Of a DNA stretch of 33,332 nucleotides, positions 25,823 to 33,332 are shown in pieces. Below the pieces are notes generated by a model that was not told the DNA's origin, did not search any database, and was given only the letters and a program-made list of their open reading frames with translations. The stretch lies in assembly GCF_009765825.1 (NCBI RefSeq), contig NZ_LMUR01000003.1, positions 64,406-97,737 of the forward strand. Direction: 5' to 3'. Within the stretch, counting starts at the first letter, position 1, and every line of letters begins with the position of its first letter. Source of the stretch: Granulicella sp. L60 (GTDB lineage: Bacteria > Acidobacteriota > Terriglobia > Terriglobales > Acidobacteriaceae). The translations under genes were made by a program, and so were the position numbers.

Positions 25823-26902
25823 ATGGCGGATGCGGAGCGAGTGACGGCGCGGCAGAGAGCTATTCTGACGGCCATTGTGGAGAGCTATATCGAGACCGGG
25901 GAGCCGGTTGGGTCGGGTACGATCGCTCGGCTGCAAGGGGCTGACGGGACTGGATTTAGCTCGGCTACGGTGCGGAACGAGATGGCGGAGCTGGCCGATG
26001 CAGGGCTGCTGGAGCAGCCGCATACTTCGGCGGGGCGGGTGCCGACGGCGCGAGCGTTTCGGATGTATGTGGAGCAGTTGAGCGGCGGGGTGAATCGGCG
26101 GATCGATGGGTCGCGGTTGCCGGCGCGGTCGCGGATGCAGATTGATTCGAATTTTGTTGGACTTGCGGGGACGCAGGCGGTGCTGGAGCGGACCTCGCAC
26201 GTGTTGGCTACGCTCTCGAGCGGCGTGGGAGTGGCGATTGTGGCGGCTGCGGAGGGCGACATGTTGGAGCATGTTCACTTCTCGCGGCTGACGCAGGCTC
26301 GGGTGCTGGCGGTGGTGGTGACGCGGAGCGGGATGGTGCGGGATCGCGTGCTGGTGCTGGATAAAGATGTGACGGCGCGGGAGTTAGAGGCGGCTGCGAA
26401 CTTTTTGAATGAGAACTTTCGTGGCTGGAGTGTGGAGCGGGTGCGGGCGGAGCTGGCGCGGTTGGTGGAGCGGGAGCTGAGCGAGTATCGGTTGCTGGTG
26501 AACTCGGCGCAGGAGCTTTGGGTGCGGGCGGTGCCGGGGGATGAGGCGCGGGCGCAGACGGTGTATGTGGAGGGAGTGGCGAATCTCGTTGGGAGTCAGG
26601 AAGATAGGACGAGGCTGCGGGAGCTGCTAGTGGCGATGGAGGCGAAGGAGCGGCTGGTGGAACTGCTGAACGCGTATATCGATTCGCGGCAGGAGAGTGT
26701 GAGGGTGGTGTTCGATCTGGAGGAGCATGCGCCGGAGATGGCGGGGATGGTGTTAATTGCGGCGCCGGCGAGGATGGGGGGCGAGAGCCGGGGGACGGTG
26801 GGGGTGATTGGGCCGAAGCGGATGCACTACGAGAATACGATGAACGCGGTGGGGTATATCGCGCAGGTGTTTGACCGGATGCTTCATCCTCCAGGGGAGT
26901 GA
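25823..26902 (+). CDS. hrcA: Heat-inducible transcription repressor HrcA
   Basis: 359-aa repressor of heat-shock genes, normally binding CIRCE operators and sensing GroEL availability. The N-terminal winged helix is clear: TARQRAILTAIVESYIETGE, then PVGSGTIARL, SSATVRNEMAELADAGLLEQ and PHTSAGRVPTARAFRMYVEQ. The central GAF-like and C-terminal dimer region ends with GVIGPKRMHYENTMNAVGYI, the family's closing motif. ATG 25823 follows GGAGG by five bases. It heads the hrcA-grpE-dnaJ cluster, but I find no CIRCE inverted repeat (TTAGCACTC-N9-GAGTGCTAA) upstream of any of the three genes. Function is firm, operator unknown. Confidence 0.96.
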   Translation: MADAERVTARQRAILTAIVESYIETGEPVGSGTIARLQGADGTGFSSATVRNEMAELADAGLLEQPHTSAGRVPTARAFRMYVEQLSGGVNRRIDGSRLPARSRMQIDSNFVGLAGTQAVLERTSHVLATLSSGVGVAIVAAAEGDMLEHVHFSRLTQARVLAVVVTRSGMVRDRVLVLDKDVTARELEAAANFLNENFRGWSVERVRAELARLVERELSEYRLLVNSAQELWVRAVPGDEARAQTVYVEGVANLVGSQEDRTRLRELLVAMEAKERLVELLNAYIDSRQESVRVVFDLEEHAPEMAGMVLIAAPARMGGESRGTVGVIGPKRMHYENTMNAVGYIAQVFDRMLHPPGE

Positions 26903-27303
26903 TTTTTTGCGGTTTTTTCGGGCGCTGGTGGAGGGTGCTTTTTGCTGGGGTTTTGAGAAGATTGGGTTGCGGGCGTGGTTTTTTGCTGGTGAGTTTGTGG
27001 TGGTTTGCGTGGTGAAGGTGTTTCGTTCGCAGGTGGTATGGCAGAGCAAAAGAGTACGCCATGTTTTAAGGGTTTATTCTTGCGTTCGTTGAAGGAAGGC
27101 ATACCCTAGGGGCTAAAGCCCCATTCTTTGGCGAGACGGAGAGACTTAAGGCTAAAGCCTTGGGGTACCTCGTAGCCAAAACCTGGAACACAGCATCACA
27201 ACGATATCTTCGCGTAGGGCGGATGAGGGATTTCGGGATGAACAGCAGAGAGCAGTTCGCGCGATGGGCCGGGATGGGCAACAATAGAAGAGGGAATACC
27301 ACG
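26903..27303. other. hrcA-grpE gap with double-hairpin repeat
   Basis: 401 bases, T-rich at the left, then the second copy of the double-hairpin repeat. No CIRCE or clear promoter. In-frame ATGs upstream of 27304 (such as 27160) have no ribosome site and would add residues foreign to GrpE. Confidence 0.6.
27096..27169 (+). repeat. Double-hairpin repeat, copy 2
   Basis: AGGGGCTAAAGCCCC and AAGGCTAAAGCCTT stems separated by about 29 bases containing GCGAGACGGAGAGACT. Flanked by TACCC on the left and GGGTA on the right, which could close an outer stem. Lies between hrcA and grpE. Confidence 0.82.
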
Positions 27304-27873
27304 ATGGGGAGTAAAGACAAGATGCAGGATGAGATGACCGGACAGGAAATATTGGAGCCGGAGATGGTTGCGGATTCGGCTACGGAGCCGATCCATGAGG
27401 TGAGCCGCGTGCAGGCAGAGCTGGATCAGTTGAAGGGCGAGCGGGACCAGTTGCTGGATCGGCTGGCGCGGCTGCAGGCGGAGTTCGACAATGCGCGGAA
27501 GCGTGAGGTGAAGGAACGGGCGGACGCTCGGGACTATACGATCTCGAATACCGTGGAGCCGTTTCTGGGCGTGATGGATAACTTTCAGTTGGCGTTGAAG
27601 GCGGATGGTACGGCTGAGCAGCTTCGGGGCGGCGTGGAACTGATTCTGAAGCAGATGGAAGATGCGCTGAAGGGATTGAACGTGCAGGCGGTGGAGACGG
27701 TGGGGGCACAGTTCGACCCTCGCATCCACGAGGCACTGGGGAGCATCGAAACTAAGGAGTTTCCGGATCATCAGGTGCTGGAGGAGATTCGTCGGGGATA
27801 CAAGATCCGCGAGAAGCTGCTGCGTCCGGCGCTGGTTAGGATTGCGGCGAATGCTGGACAGGTTTCGGATTAG
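27304..27873 (+). CDS. grpE: Nucleotide exchange factor GrpE
   Basis: 189-aa DnaK nucleotide-exchange factor. Residues 1-35 are an acidic, disordered start. The long coiled coil begins near VSRVQAELDQLKGERDQLLD and runs through RLARLQAEFDNARKREVKER. The C-terminal beta wing is identified by VGAQFDPRIHEALGSIET, VLEEIRRGYKIREKLLRPAL and VRIA. ATG 27304 is preceded by GAGGG about nine bases upstream. It lies between hrcA and dnaJ, with dnaK not in the window. Function is firm. Confidence 0.95.
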   Translation: MGSKDKMQDEMTGQEILEPEMVADSATEPIHEVSRVQAELDQLKGERDQLLDRLARLQAEFDNARKREVKERADARDYTISNTVEPFLGVMDNFQLALKADGTAEQLRGGVELILKQMEDALKGLNVQAVETVGAQFDPRIHEALGSIETKEFPDHQVLEEIRRGYKIREKLLRPALVRIAANAGQVSD

Positions 27874-27890
27874 GTTGGTTTGGGAAAGAA

Positions 27891-27966
27891 GGGCTTACCC
27901 CAGGGGCTAAAGCCCCCTTCTTCTCGATCCGGCGGAGAGATCCAAGGCTGAAGCCTTGGGCTACCC
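27891..27966 (+). repeat. Double-hairpin repeat, copy 3
   Basis: CAGGGGCTAAAGCCCCC and CCAAGGCTGAAGCCTTGG, the second stem extended to seven base pairs. It begins 17 bases after the grpE stop, so it would be transcribed in the grpE-dnaJ message or end it. Confidence 0.82.
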
Positions 27967-27983
27967 TAGAGACAAAGGAAGAA

Positions 27984-28069
27984 ACAGATCCCTGCGGGAT
28001 GACAGACAAAGGGGCTGGCAACAGCAGAAGCGACTGCAATGCAAACGCAGATCCCCCACGGGGATGACA
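27984..28069 (+). repeat. Two GATCCC...GGGATGACA palindromes
   Basis: ACAGATCCCTGCGGGATGAC (27984-28003) and a member with CAGATCCCCCACGGGGATGA (28047-28066). Both are followed by CA and an A-rich stretch, as at 17.2 kb and 23.7 kb. Confidence 0.75.
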
Positions 28070-28160
28070 AACAAAAAGCAACAACGACGACAAAAAGACA
28101 AGCAACAGCAGCGGTAACAAATAGGCAAGAGCAACAGCGATAGATAAAAGACAAGCAACA

Positions 28161-28206
28161 GCAACGATAAAAGATGGGCGACTGCAACGATAAAAGATGG
28201 GCGACT
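28161..28206 (+). repeat. 23-bp tandem repeat
   Basis: GCAACGATAAAAGATGGGCG+ACT occurs twice in perfect tandem (28161-28183, 28184-28206), followed by a partial copy ending GAAAGATGGGTAGG. It is preceded by CAACAGC simple sequence from which it may have grown. Confidence 0.85.
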
Positions 28207-28266
28207 GCCGAAAGATGGGTAGGATTTGGGCGGTTTGGCACTAGATTAGAGAGAGATTTTTAGGAT

Positions 28267-29421
28267 ATGGCGACGGCAAACGTGACGAAACTGGATTACT
28301 ACGAAGTATTGAGTGTCTCCCGGGATGCCAACGATCAGGAGTTGAAGACCTCCTATCGGAAGCTGGCGATGCAGTTTCATCCGGACCGGAATCCGGACGA
28401 TCCTGGGGCGGAGGAGAAGTTCAAGGAGTGCAGCGAGGCGTACCAGGTGCTGAGCGATCCGGAGAAGCGGGCGGCTTATGACCGGTATGGGCATGCGGCG
28501 TTCCAGGGCAACGGCGGCGGTGGCGGCAATCCGTTTACGGGCGGGGGCTTCAGCGGCAATGCGCAGGACCTGGGAGATATCTTCGGCGATCTGTTCGGCG
28601 AGATGTTCAACATGGGTGGCGGTGGCGGACGCAAGGCTTCGCGTGTGCAGCGTGGGCGCGATCTGCGGTATGACCTGACGCTGGAGTTTGAAGAGGCGGT
28701 CTTCGGTAAAGAGAAGGAGATTACGATTCGCCGTATGGAGATGTGCACGGATTGCACGGGCACGGGCGCGGCGAAGGGTAAGGCTCCGGTGACGTGTACG
28801 CAGTGCGGCGGACGGGGGCAGCAGAGATTTCAGCAGGGGTTCTTCTCTGTGGCGAAGACCTGCTCGGTGTGCGGCGGGACGGGGACGCTGATTGTGGACC
28901 CGTGTATGGCGTGCAAGGGCGAGACGCGGGTGACGCGAGAGCACAGCATCCTGGTGAAGGTGCCGGCGGGCGTGGAGCAGGATACGCGAATTCGGTACCA
29001 GGGCGAGGGCGAGGCTGGGAAGTTTGCCGGGCCGGCGGGCGATCTGTACGTGGTGCTGAATGTGAAGTCGCATCGGTTCTTCGAGCGCGATGGAGATGAT
29101 CTGCACTGCGTGATGCCGATCTCGTTTCCGCAGGCGGCGCTGGGAACGGAGTTGGAGATTCAGACGCTGGAGGGTCCGGCGACGATCAAGGTGCCGGAGG
29201 GGACGCAGAGCGGCAAGGAGTTCAAGCTGAAGAGCAAGGGCGTGCCGCATCTGAACTCGCATGGGAAGGGCGACCTGATCGTTGAGATTCGGGTGCGGAC
29301 GCCGAGCAAGTTGAATAAGCAACAGAAAGAGTTACTAAAGCAGCTGAGCGATACGATGGTGGTGGAGAATACGCCGACGTCGCGTGGGTTGTTTGAGAAG
29401 GTGAAGGAGATCTTCAGCTAG
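28267..29421 (+). CDS. dnaJ: Chaperone DnaJ (Hsp40)
   Basis: 384-aa type I J-domain co-chaperone of DnaK. J domain (about 8-75) with HPD at 38-40, Gly/Phe-rich region (about 78-125: GGGGGNPFTGGGFSGN and NMGGGGGR), then four zinc-binding repeats at about 160-220: CTDCTGTG, CTQCGGRG, CSVCGGTG and CMACKGET, the last slightly degenerate. The C-terminal substrate-binding domain contains KVPEGTQSGKEFKLKSKGVP. AGGA sits just before the ATG, which is close. A strong terminator follows, closing the hrcA-grpE-dnaJ cluster. Confidence 0.96.
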   Translation: MATANVTKLDYYEVLSVSRDANDQELKTSYRKLAMQFHPDRNPDDPGAEEKFKECSEAYQVLSDPEKRAAYDRYGHAAFQGNGGGGGNPFTGGGFSGNAQDLGDIFGDLFGEMFNMGGGGGRKASRVQRGRDLRYDLTLEFEEAVFGKEKEITIRRMEMCTDCTGTGAAKGKAPVTCTQCGGRGQQRFQQGFFSVAKTCSVCGGTGTLIVDPCMACKGETRVTREHSILVKVPAGVEQDTRIRYQGEGEAGKFAGPAGDLYVVLNVKSHRFFERDGDDLHCVMPISFPQAALGTELEIQTLEGPATIKVPEGTQSGKEFKLKSKGVPHLNSHGKGDLIVEIRVRTPSKLNKQQKELLKQLSDTMVVENTPTSRGLFEKVKEIFS

Positions 29422-29451
29422 AATTTTTTTGTTGTGCAAGCGTTGTGCGAG

Positions 29452-29485
29452 GTGCCCGGGCTTCGGCTTGGGCACTTTTGTTTTT
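29452..29485 (+). terminator. Intrinsic terminator after dnaJ
   Basis: GTGCCCGGGC-TTCG-GCTTGGGCAC: a stem of up to 10 bp with two G-T wobbles, capped by a cTTCGg tetraloop and followed by TTTTGTTTTT. A textbook rho-independent terminator. Confidence 0.88.
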
Positions 29486-29627
29486 GGGCTCGGAATGGCG
29501 AGTTTCGAGGCGATGAATTTTCTGTTACGAAAAGGTGACATTTCCACCGTCGCGAGGGGTGCGAGCAGCATCTACTTGAGTAGAGCAAAACTTCGCTAAG
29601 TAACGCTGCTTCAAGGTTTACAGGAAT

Positions 29628-29652
29628 CTGTCGCCTTGGGCGGCGACAGGAG
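29628..29652 (+). promoter_or_regulatory. Hairpin abutting the ribosome site of the barrel gene
   Basis: CTGTCGCC-TTGGGC-GGCGACAG, a perfect 8-bp GC-rich stem (29628-29649). Its 3' arm ends inside AGGAG (29648-29652), the ribosome site four bases before ATG 29657. Pairing could hinder ribosome entry, or the stem may stabilise the 5' end. Confidence 0.55.
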
Positions 29653-29656
29653 AACT

Positions 29657-30409
29657 ATGTATAAATCGTGCTTTATCGCCCTTCTCGCATTTCCTGCTGC
29701 GCTCTACTCCCAGGATCTTGGACATGCCGGTGCTTCTGCTTCGGATGCGGGGTCTTCGATCTCGAGTTCGGCTGTATCCGGTCTGGCTGTCTCCAGCTCA
29801 GCTATCTCGAGTTCGGCTGACTCCAGCTCTACGGATGGGACAGCGGCAGAGGCTCCGGCGCCGATGGCGGCTGCAGGGACGGCGCAGGTGGATTCTTCGT
29901 CGCAGGGATTCTTTAGCAGGGGAGTCTTTATGAGGCGGAAGAAAGATACGCCGGTGGGATCGTTTACGGCGAGCTATGTGTACCGGTATGCTCCGGATTT
30001 GTTTGGAGCGGATCGGAGCCAGATGGGATGGTCGGCGGTTCCGGAGGTGAACTTTACGAAGTATGTTGGGCTGCAGGCTGAGTTCACCGGGCTGTATACG
30101 CGGTCGATCTATCCGGGGACGAACCAGTTTATGGCGGCGGCGGGACCTCGGTTTACGCTGGCTCCGCACCGCAAGATTACGCCGTTTGCGTTTGCGGAGG
30201 GCGGCATGATCCGGACGACGCATCAGTTGAGCGATGTGTCGGACTGGAATCCCGTGGTGACTGGCGGGATCGGGTTCGACTATAAGATCTCGCACAGCGT
30301 GGCGTTTCAACTGGTGCCGGGCGAGTACATGGGACAGAAGCAGGATGATGGGGACTGGAACCACAGCTTTGTGGCGAAGGCCGGGATTACGTTCAACCTG
30401 TTTCGGTAG
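29657..30409 (+). CDS. Outer-membrane beta-barrel protein
   Basis: 250 aa. A signal peptide (MYKSCFIALLAFPAALYSQ) is followed by a Ser/Ala-rich low-complexity linker (about 28-80) encoded by partly repeated CTCGAGTTCGGCTG units, then an eight-strand-like barrel (about 95-250) with alternating residues, for example FTASYVYRYAPDLFG and PFAFAEGGMIRTTH, ending in a terminal Phe-Arg (AGITFNLFR). This is the OmpA/OprF-like or outer_membrane_beta-barrel fold without a peptidoglycan domain. ATG 29657 is supported by AGGAG. The gene stands alone between two terminators. Function is not deducible beyond outer-membrane structure. Confidence 0.85.
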   Translation: MYKSCFIALLAFPAALYSQDLGHAGASASDAGSSISSSAVSGLAVSSSAISSSADSSSTDGTAAEAPAPMAAAGTAQVDSSSQGFFSRGVFMRRKKDTPVGSFTASYVYRYAPDLFGADRSQMGWSAVPEVNFTKYVGLQAEFTGLYTRSIYPGTNQFMAAAGPRFTLAPHRKITPFAFAEGGMIRTTHQLSDVSDWNPVVTGGIGFDYKISHSVAFQLVPGEYMGQKQDDGDWNHSFVAKAGITFNLFR

Positions 30410-30438
30410 AGTTTTGTGGATTTGAAGTTTGAGATTGG

Positions 30439-30486
30439 AAGAGAGGCTGTGTTGCGGATTTGGTTCGTGGGCGGCCTCTCTTTTTT
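30439..30486 (+). terminator. Terminator after the barrel gene
   Basis: AAGAGAGGC (30439-30447) pairs with GCCTCTCTT (30474-30482) across a 26-base loop, and a run of six T follows the stem core (30481-30486). It lies between two convergent genes. Confidence 0.7.
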
Positions 30487-30489
30487 GAT

Positions 30490-31209
30490 TTAGAGGAAGT
30501 GGGTGGAGGCTATGGCGATGGCGGCGATGGCTGCGGTTTCGGCGCGGAGGATGCGGGGGCCGAGGGTGACGGGCTGCCAGTGATGCTGGGTGAAGAGAGC
30601 CATCTCTTCGGGTGTCCAACCGCCTTCGGGGCCTATGGCGAGGGCGGTGTCTGACTGGGTTTGCGTGGAGGCTTGCAGAGCGGCGGTGAGGGTGGTGGAT
30701 TGCTCGGTTTCGCTGAGGAGGATGCGGGTGGGGGATTGTTCGGCGTCGAGGGCGAGTTTGATCGGGGTGGGGTCGGCGATGGTAGGGATGTCGGTGCGGC
30801 GGGACTGCTGGGAGGCTTCGTGGGCGATGCGGCGCCAGCGTTCTACGCGTTTGACTGAGGCAAGGGCGAGATGCTTTTCGGTGCGGCGGGCGAGGATGGG
30901 GGTGATGCGGGCGATGCCGAGTTCGGTGGCCTTCTCGATGGCCCACTCCAGGTGATCGAACTTGAAGACGGCGAGGAGGAGATGGAGAGGGAGGGCGGCG
31001 TCGGACTCGAGTTCTTCGTGGAGGGTGAAGAGGACTTCGGCTTCGGAGACGGAGGCGATCTCGGCTCGGTGAAGGAAGCCGTTGGCGACGACGTCGAAGA
31101 TCTGGCCGGGTTGGGCGCGGAGGACGCGGGCGAGGTGGAGGGCCTGGTCGCCGGTGAGGGCTGCGGTGGTTGGGGTGCAGGTGTCGGCGATCCAGCGGCG
31201 GCGGGTCAT
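30490..31209 (-). CDS. rsmE: 16S rRNA (uracil-1498-N3)-methyltransferase RsmE
   Basis: 239-aa SPOUT-class methyltransferase that modifies U1498 of 16S rRNA. An N-terminal PUA-like domain (HLARVLRAQPGQIFDVV) is followed by EWAIEKATELGIARITPIL and the knotted SAM-binding C-terminus with LAIGPEGGWTPEE (about 190-202) and LGPRILRAETAAIAAI (about 217-232). Length and motifs are canonical. Lies 26 bases after the small membrane protein on the same strand, so probably in one operon. Cytosolic. Confidence 0.96.
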   Translation of the reverse strand: MTRRRWIADTCTPTTAALTGDQALHLARVLRAQPGQIFDVVANGFLHRAEIASVSEAEVLFTLHEELESDAALPLHLLLAVFKFDHLEWAIEKATELGIARITPILARRTEKHLALASVKRVERWRRIAHEASQQSRRTDIPTIADPTPIKLALDAEQSPTRILLSETEQSTTLTAALQASTQTQSDTALAIGPEGGWTPEEMALFTQHHWQPVTLGPRILRAETAAIAAIAIASTHFL

Positions 31210-31235
31210 TCTACTGATCGATTCTACTTTTTCTG

Positions 31236-31850
31236 TTATTGGGCTTGTGAGGATTTGTTGGGGGCGGGTTTTGGGGTGGCTTCGCTTCCGCGTCCGATGA
31301 TGACGGTCTGCATACCTTGATGGTAGAGGTCGATGTTGAGGACGGCGTTGCGGCGGTGTAGCCAGACGTCCTGGGTGACGGGAAAGCGGAAGAGGATCAT
31401 GCCTTCGACGGAGCCGCCGGGGTTGATCATGGTCTCGCGGAGGAGGGGTTCGGAGGCGAGGGGAACGAGGGCGGGGAAGGCGGCGTAGAGGGTGGGGAGA
31501 TCGTTCTTCTCGATGGCGCTGGTGGTGAGCTGTTCGCCTTCGGCGGTGGTGAGGGTGGCGGTGAAGTCTTTGAGGAAGAGGGGAAGGCGGAGGTTGTCTT
31601 CGATGTGGAGGGTGGTGAGGACGTAGAGGTCGTCCTGGGCCTGGCCGTGGTTGACGAGGATGGAGTCGGACTGGAAGACAGTGTGGGCGGGATAGGTGGC
31701 GGTGTGGAGGACGGTGACGTCGGCGGTGCGGTGGGGAGTGAAGCGCAGGAACAAGGCCATGACGATACCGAGGATCAGAAACGCCAGTAGAACCGGGGCC
31801 AGGAGATTGCGTCGGGCGGGTTGGGAAAACTTCAGATCGGACACTGGCAT
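31236..31850 (-). CDS. Membrane-anchored protein, function unknown
   Basis: 204 aa. A short cytosolic start, one transmembrane segment (about 17-36, LLAPVLLAFLILGIVMALFL), then a periplasmic beta-rich domain (VNHGQAQDDLYVLTTLHIED, LPLFLKDFTATLTTAEGEQL) resembling an immunoglobulin-like fold with a conserved-looking GGSVEGMILFRFPV. I recognise no named family. The start may be ATG 31850 or TTG 31862; neither has a good ribosome site. Upstream of rsmE by 26 bases. Confidence 0.72.
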   Translation of the reverse strand: MPVSDLKFSQPARRNLLAPVLLAFLILGIVMALFLRFTPHRTADVTVLHTATYPAHTVFQSDSILVNHGQAQDDLYVLTTLHIEDNLRLPLFLKDFTATLTTAEGEQLTTSAIEKNDLPTLYAAFPALVPLASEPLLRETMINPGGSVEGMILFRFPVTQDVWLHRRNAVLNIDLYHQGMQTVIIGRGSEATPKPAPNKSSQAQ

Positions 31851-31971
31851 AGAGGATAGCAAGGGTGCAACGATTTCAGAAGGTTAAAAACCGGGTAGAA
31901 ATAGAACTTTAGTATGATGCTGAGCGGGCTAAGTGAGGATCGTTTTTAGATGAGCGGGGGGGTGCCGTGAG

Positions 31972-33093
31972 TCAGTCATGGCGGACGGCGTACTCCTCCA
32001 GCAGGACGGTGATGAGGGCGGCGGTGGGCACGGAGACGAGGGCTCCTACGATGCCGGCGAGGGCGGTGCCGAGGAGCAGGGCCACGAGGACGGTGAGACC
32101 CATGAGATTGACGCTGGAACGCATGATGCGGGGGGTGAGGAAGGCGTTTTCGATGTTGACGTAGATGGCGTAGAAGATCATGACACCGGCCATCTTAGTC
32201 CATGAGTCGAGCGCGGCGACAGCGGCTGCGACAAGGATGGTGATGACGCCTCCCGCGATGGGAATGAGGTTGAAAAGTCCCATGAGAAAGCCGAGGAGGA
32301 GGAAGTAACGAACGTGGAGGATGCCGAAGGTGATGGTGCTGGCGATTCCGAGGACGAGCATGAGGAGGCCCTGACCGAGGAGCCACTTGCTGATCTTGCG
32401 TTCGGCTTTTTTGAGGGTGTTGTTGAGGCGGTGGCGTTGCGTGTGGGGGAAGAGGGAGAGGAAGAAGTTGTAGGCGTGTTCGCCTTCGAGCATGAAGTAG
32501 ATGCAGAGGAAGGCGGCGGTGAGGATATCGAAGACGTGGGAGAGCCAGAGGGGGAGCGAGGTGAAGAGGTAGGAGGCGGTGGCTCCGAAGTATCCTGCGG
32601 CGCGCTGGGCGAGGTTGTCGATACCGAACTTGTCGGCGAGGGGGAGTTTTTTGATGCGGGCGACGACGTCGGGTATGCGCTGGGGGAGGTCGGAGGAGAA
32701 GTTGCGAAGATCGCGAAGGACGGGGGGAAGGCCGGTGGTGAAGAAGAGGGAGAGAACGCCGGCGACGAGGGCGATGAGGATGACGATGGCGACGCCGCGG
32801 GAGGGATGGTATTGGCGGATCTGGATCTGCCGGATGCGGTTGACGGCGGGCATGAGAACGACGGCGAAGAGGGCGCTGACGTAGAGGATCAGCAGCTCCT
32901 TCTGGAGGGTCCATGCGAGGGCGAGGAGAAGGACGACGAGAAAGAAGAAGAGGATGTGGCCGCGAACTTCGGCGCGTGTGCGCTTCTGGTATGGGGTGAG
33001 GTCGACGGGCGTGGGGTCGGGCGGCGTGGTGGTCAGCGGCTTCTCCTGTTTTCCTGAATGCTGACTATGTGATGCAGATAGTGTGCGCTTCAA
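31972..33093 (-). CDS. AI-2E family (PerM/YdiK) transporter
   Basis: 373-aa inner-membrane protein of the AI-2E exporter family (PF01594 type), members of which export small molecules or act as Na+/H+ antiporters. A cytosolic, Pro/Thr-rich start (about 1-40) is followed by the usual pattern: two hairpins near 45-85, a helix near 100-120, a soluble amphipathic stretch (PPVLRDLRNFSSDLPQRIPD), then a C-terminal group of helices including GLFNLIPIAGGVITILVAAA and the family marker NIENAFLTPRIM. The start appears to be TTG 33093, with no good ribosome site and no ATG nearby. Lies 54 bases after the shikimate kinase end. Confidence 0.88.
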   Translation of the reverse strand: MKRTLSASHSQHSGKQEKPLTTTPPDPTPVDLTPYQKRTRAEVRGHILFFFLVVLLLALAWTLQKELLILYVSALFAVVLMPAVNRIRQIQIRQYHPSRGVAIVILIALVAGVLSLFFTTGLPPVLRDLRNFSSDLPQRIPDVVARIKKLPLADKFGIDNLAQRAAGYFGATASYLFTSLPLWLSHVFDILTAAFLCIYFMLEGEHAYNFFLSLFPHTQRHRLNNTLKKAERKISKWLLGQGLLMLVLGIASTITFGILHVRYFLLLGFLMGLFNLIPIAGGVITILVAAAVAALDSWTKMAGVMIFYAIYVNIENAFLTPRIMRSSVNLMGLTVLVALLLGTALAGIVGALVSVPTAALITVLLEEYAVRHD

Positions 33094-33147
33094 GGAGTCA
33101 GGGAAGGGAGTACGGAGTTTGAGTCATGCCGGTGACAGCTGATTGGG

Positions 33148-33332
33148 TCAGGTTTGCTGGAGTCTTGCGAGGGCTGGGGTCTCTTCTTGGGTGTTGGTGG
33201 GGCCGTGTTTCTCTTCGAGGCCGTATTTTTGCTGGAGTCCGAGGAGGAGGGCTTCGACGGTCTGGGTGGGGGTGAGGTCGGCGGTTTCGATGGTGAGGCC
33301 GGCGAGGCGGCGGTAGAGGGGATGGCGGCGGG
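33148..33332 (-). CDS. aroK: Shikimate kinase, C-terminal end (partial)
   Basis: The last 60 residues of a minus-strand gene cut by the right window edge; stop codon at 33148-33150. The visible part starts RRHPLYRRLAGLTIETADLT and continues PTQTVEALLLGLQQKYG. This matches the end of shikimate kinase, where R-x-PLY-x-x-(I/L)A precedes a beta strand and a final helix. Shikimate kinase phosphorylates shikimate in aromatic amino acid synthesis. The Walker A part is outside the window. A Glu/Thr-rich tail of about 20 residues extends beyond the usual end. Assignment rests on this tail only. Confidence 0.72.
   Translation of the reverse strand, partial: RRHPLYRRLAGLTIETADLTPTQTVEALLLGLQQKYGLEEKHGPTNTQEETPALARLQQT

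Larger units (their letters stand above)
27874..28266. other. grpE-dnaJ gap, repeat cluster
   Basis: 393 bases made almost wholly of repeats: the third double-hairpin copy (27891-27966), two GATCCC palindromes (27984-28004, 28046-28069), CAACAGC/GACAAAAAG simple sequence (about 28075-28160) and a 23-bp tandem repeat (28161-28206). No gene. Confidence 0.75.

Noticed and set aside
27160..27303. Longer GrpE starting at 27160
   Set aside because: The added residues overlap the double-hairpin repeat and do not resemble GrpE; ATG 27304 has a ribosome site.
29486..29627. Riboswitch in the leader of the barrel gene
   Set aside because: I compared it by eye with the c-di-GMP aptamer core and found no match; only small local stems such as CTACT-TG-AGTAG are visible.

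Overview
This 33.3 kb window looks like a chromosomal segment of an acidobacterium, most likely family Acidobacteriaceae (Terriglobia; relatives of Edaphobacter, Granulicella or Terriglobus). The reasons are an ADOP-type permease (acidobacterial duplicated orphan permease), an exported GH3 glycosidase with a PA14 insert, GC-rich codon use, and several families of short palindromic repeats between genes. I could run no searches, so the taxonomy is inference. I see no rRNA, tRNA, CRISPR array, phage or insertion sequence.

Layout. 1-3.4 kb: FucP-like sugar symporter (-), a multi-pass membrane protein (+) and RNase PH (-). 3.4-6.6 kb: a 544-base intergenic region with palindromes, then an overlapping pair of soluble sensor kinase and NtrC-class sigma-54 activator. 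6.6-7.4 kb: a UBP-type zinc-finger protein and a CDGSH iron-sulfur protein, separated by an inverted pair of palindromic repeats. 7.6-10.1 kb: an exported alpha-amino-acid-ester-hydrolase-like enzyme and a NUDIX hydrolase. 10.1-10.4 kb: the relic of an exported amidohydrolase. 10.6-13.7 kb: an AsmA-like protein (+) and an MFS exporter (-). 13.9-16.6 kb: the GH3 glycosidase. 17.4-19.9 kb: the ADOP permease (-). 20.2-23.5 kb: a MoxR ATPase, small secreted protein and VWA operon (-). 23.8-25.7 kb: TPR protein (-), acyl-CoA thioesterase (+) and Mrp-type ATPase (+). 25.8-29.4 kb: hrcA-grpE-dnaJ heat-shock cluster. 29.6-30.4 kb: outer-membrane beta-barrel protein. 30.5-33.3 kb: a minus-strand run of a shikimate kinase end, AI-2E-family transporter, small membrane protein and RsmE.

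How it fits together. Most genes are housekeeping or stand-alone accessory genes. Clear functional groups are the kinase/activator pair, the MoxR/VWA operon, the heat-shock cluster, and exported catabolism (GH3, ester hydrolase, sugar symporter).

The strongest unexplained signal is a 46-bp three-hairpin repeat present four times. Three copies lie in sense orientation 5-16 bases after a stop codon. One copy differs from the others at four positions that form two compensatory base-pair changes, which is direct evidence that the fold is selected. Other points of interest are a decayed gene reduced to signal peptide plus C-terminal tail, two genes whose -10 hexamer sits where transcription would start at the ATG, an Mrp ATPase lacking its usual CxxC, a hairpin abutting an ideal ribosome-binding site, and an hrcA cluster with no visible CIRCE operator but with palindromic repeats in both internal gaps.
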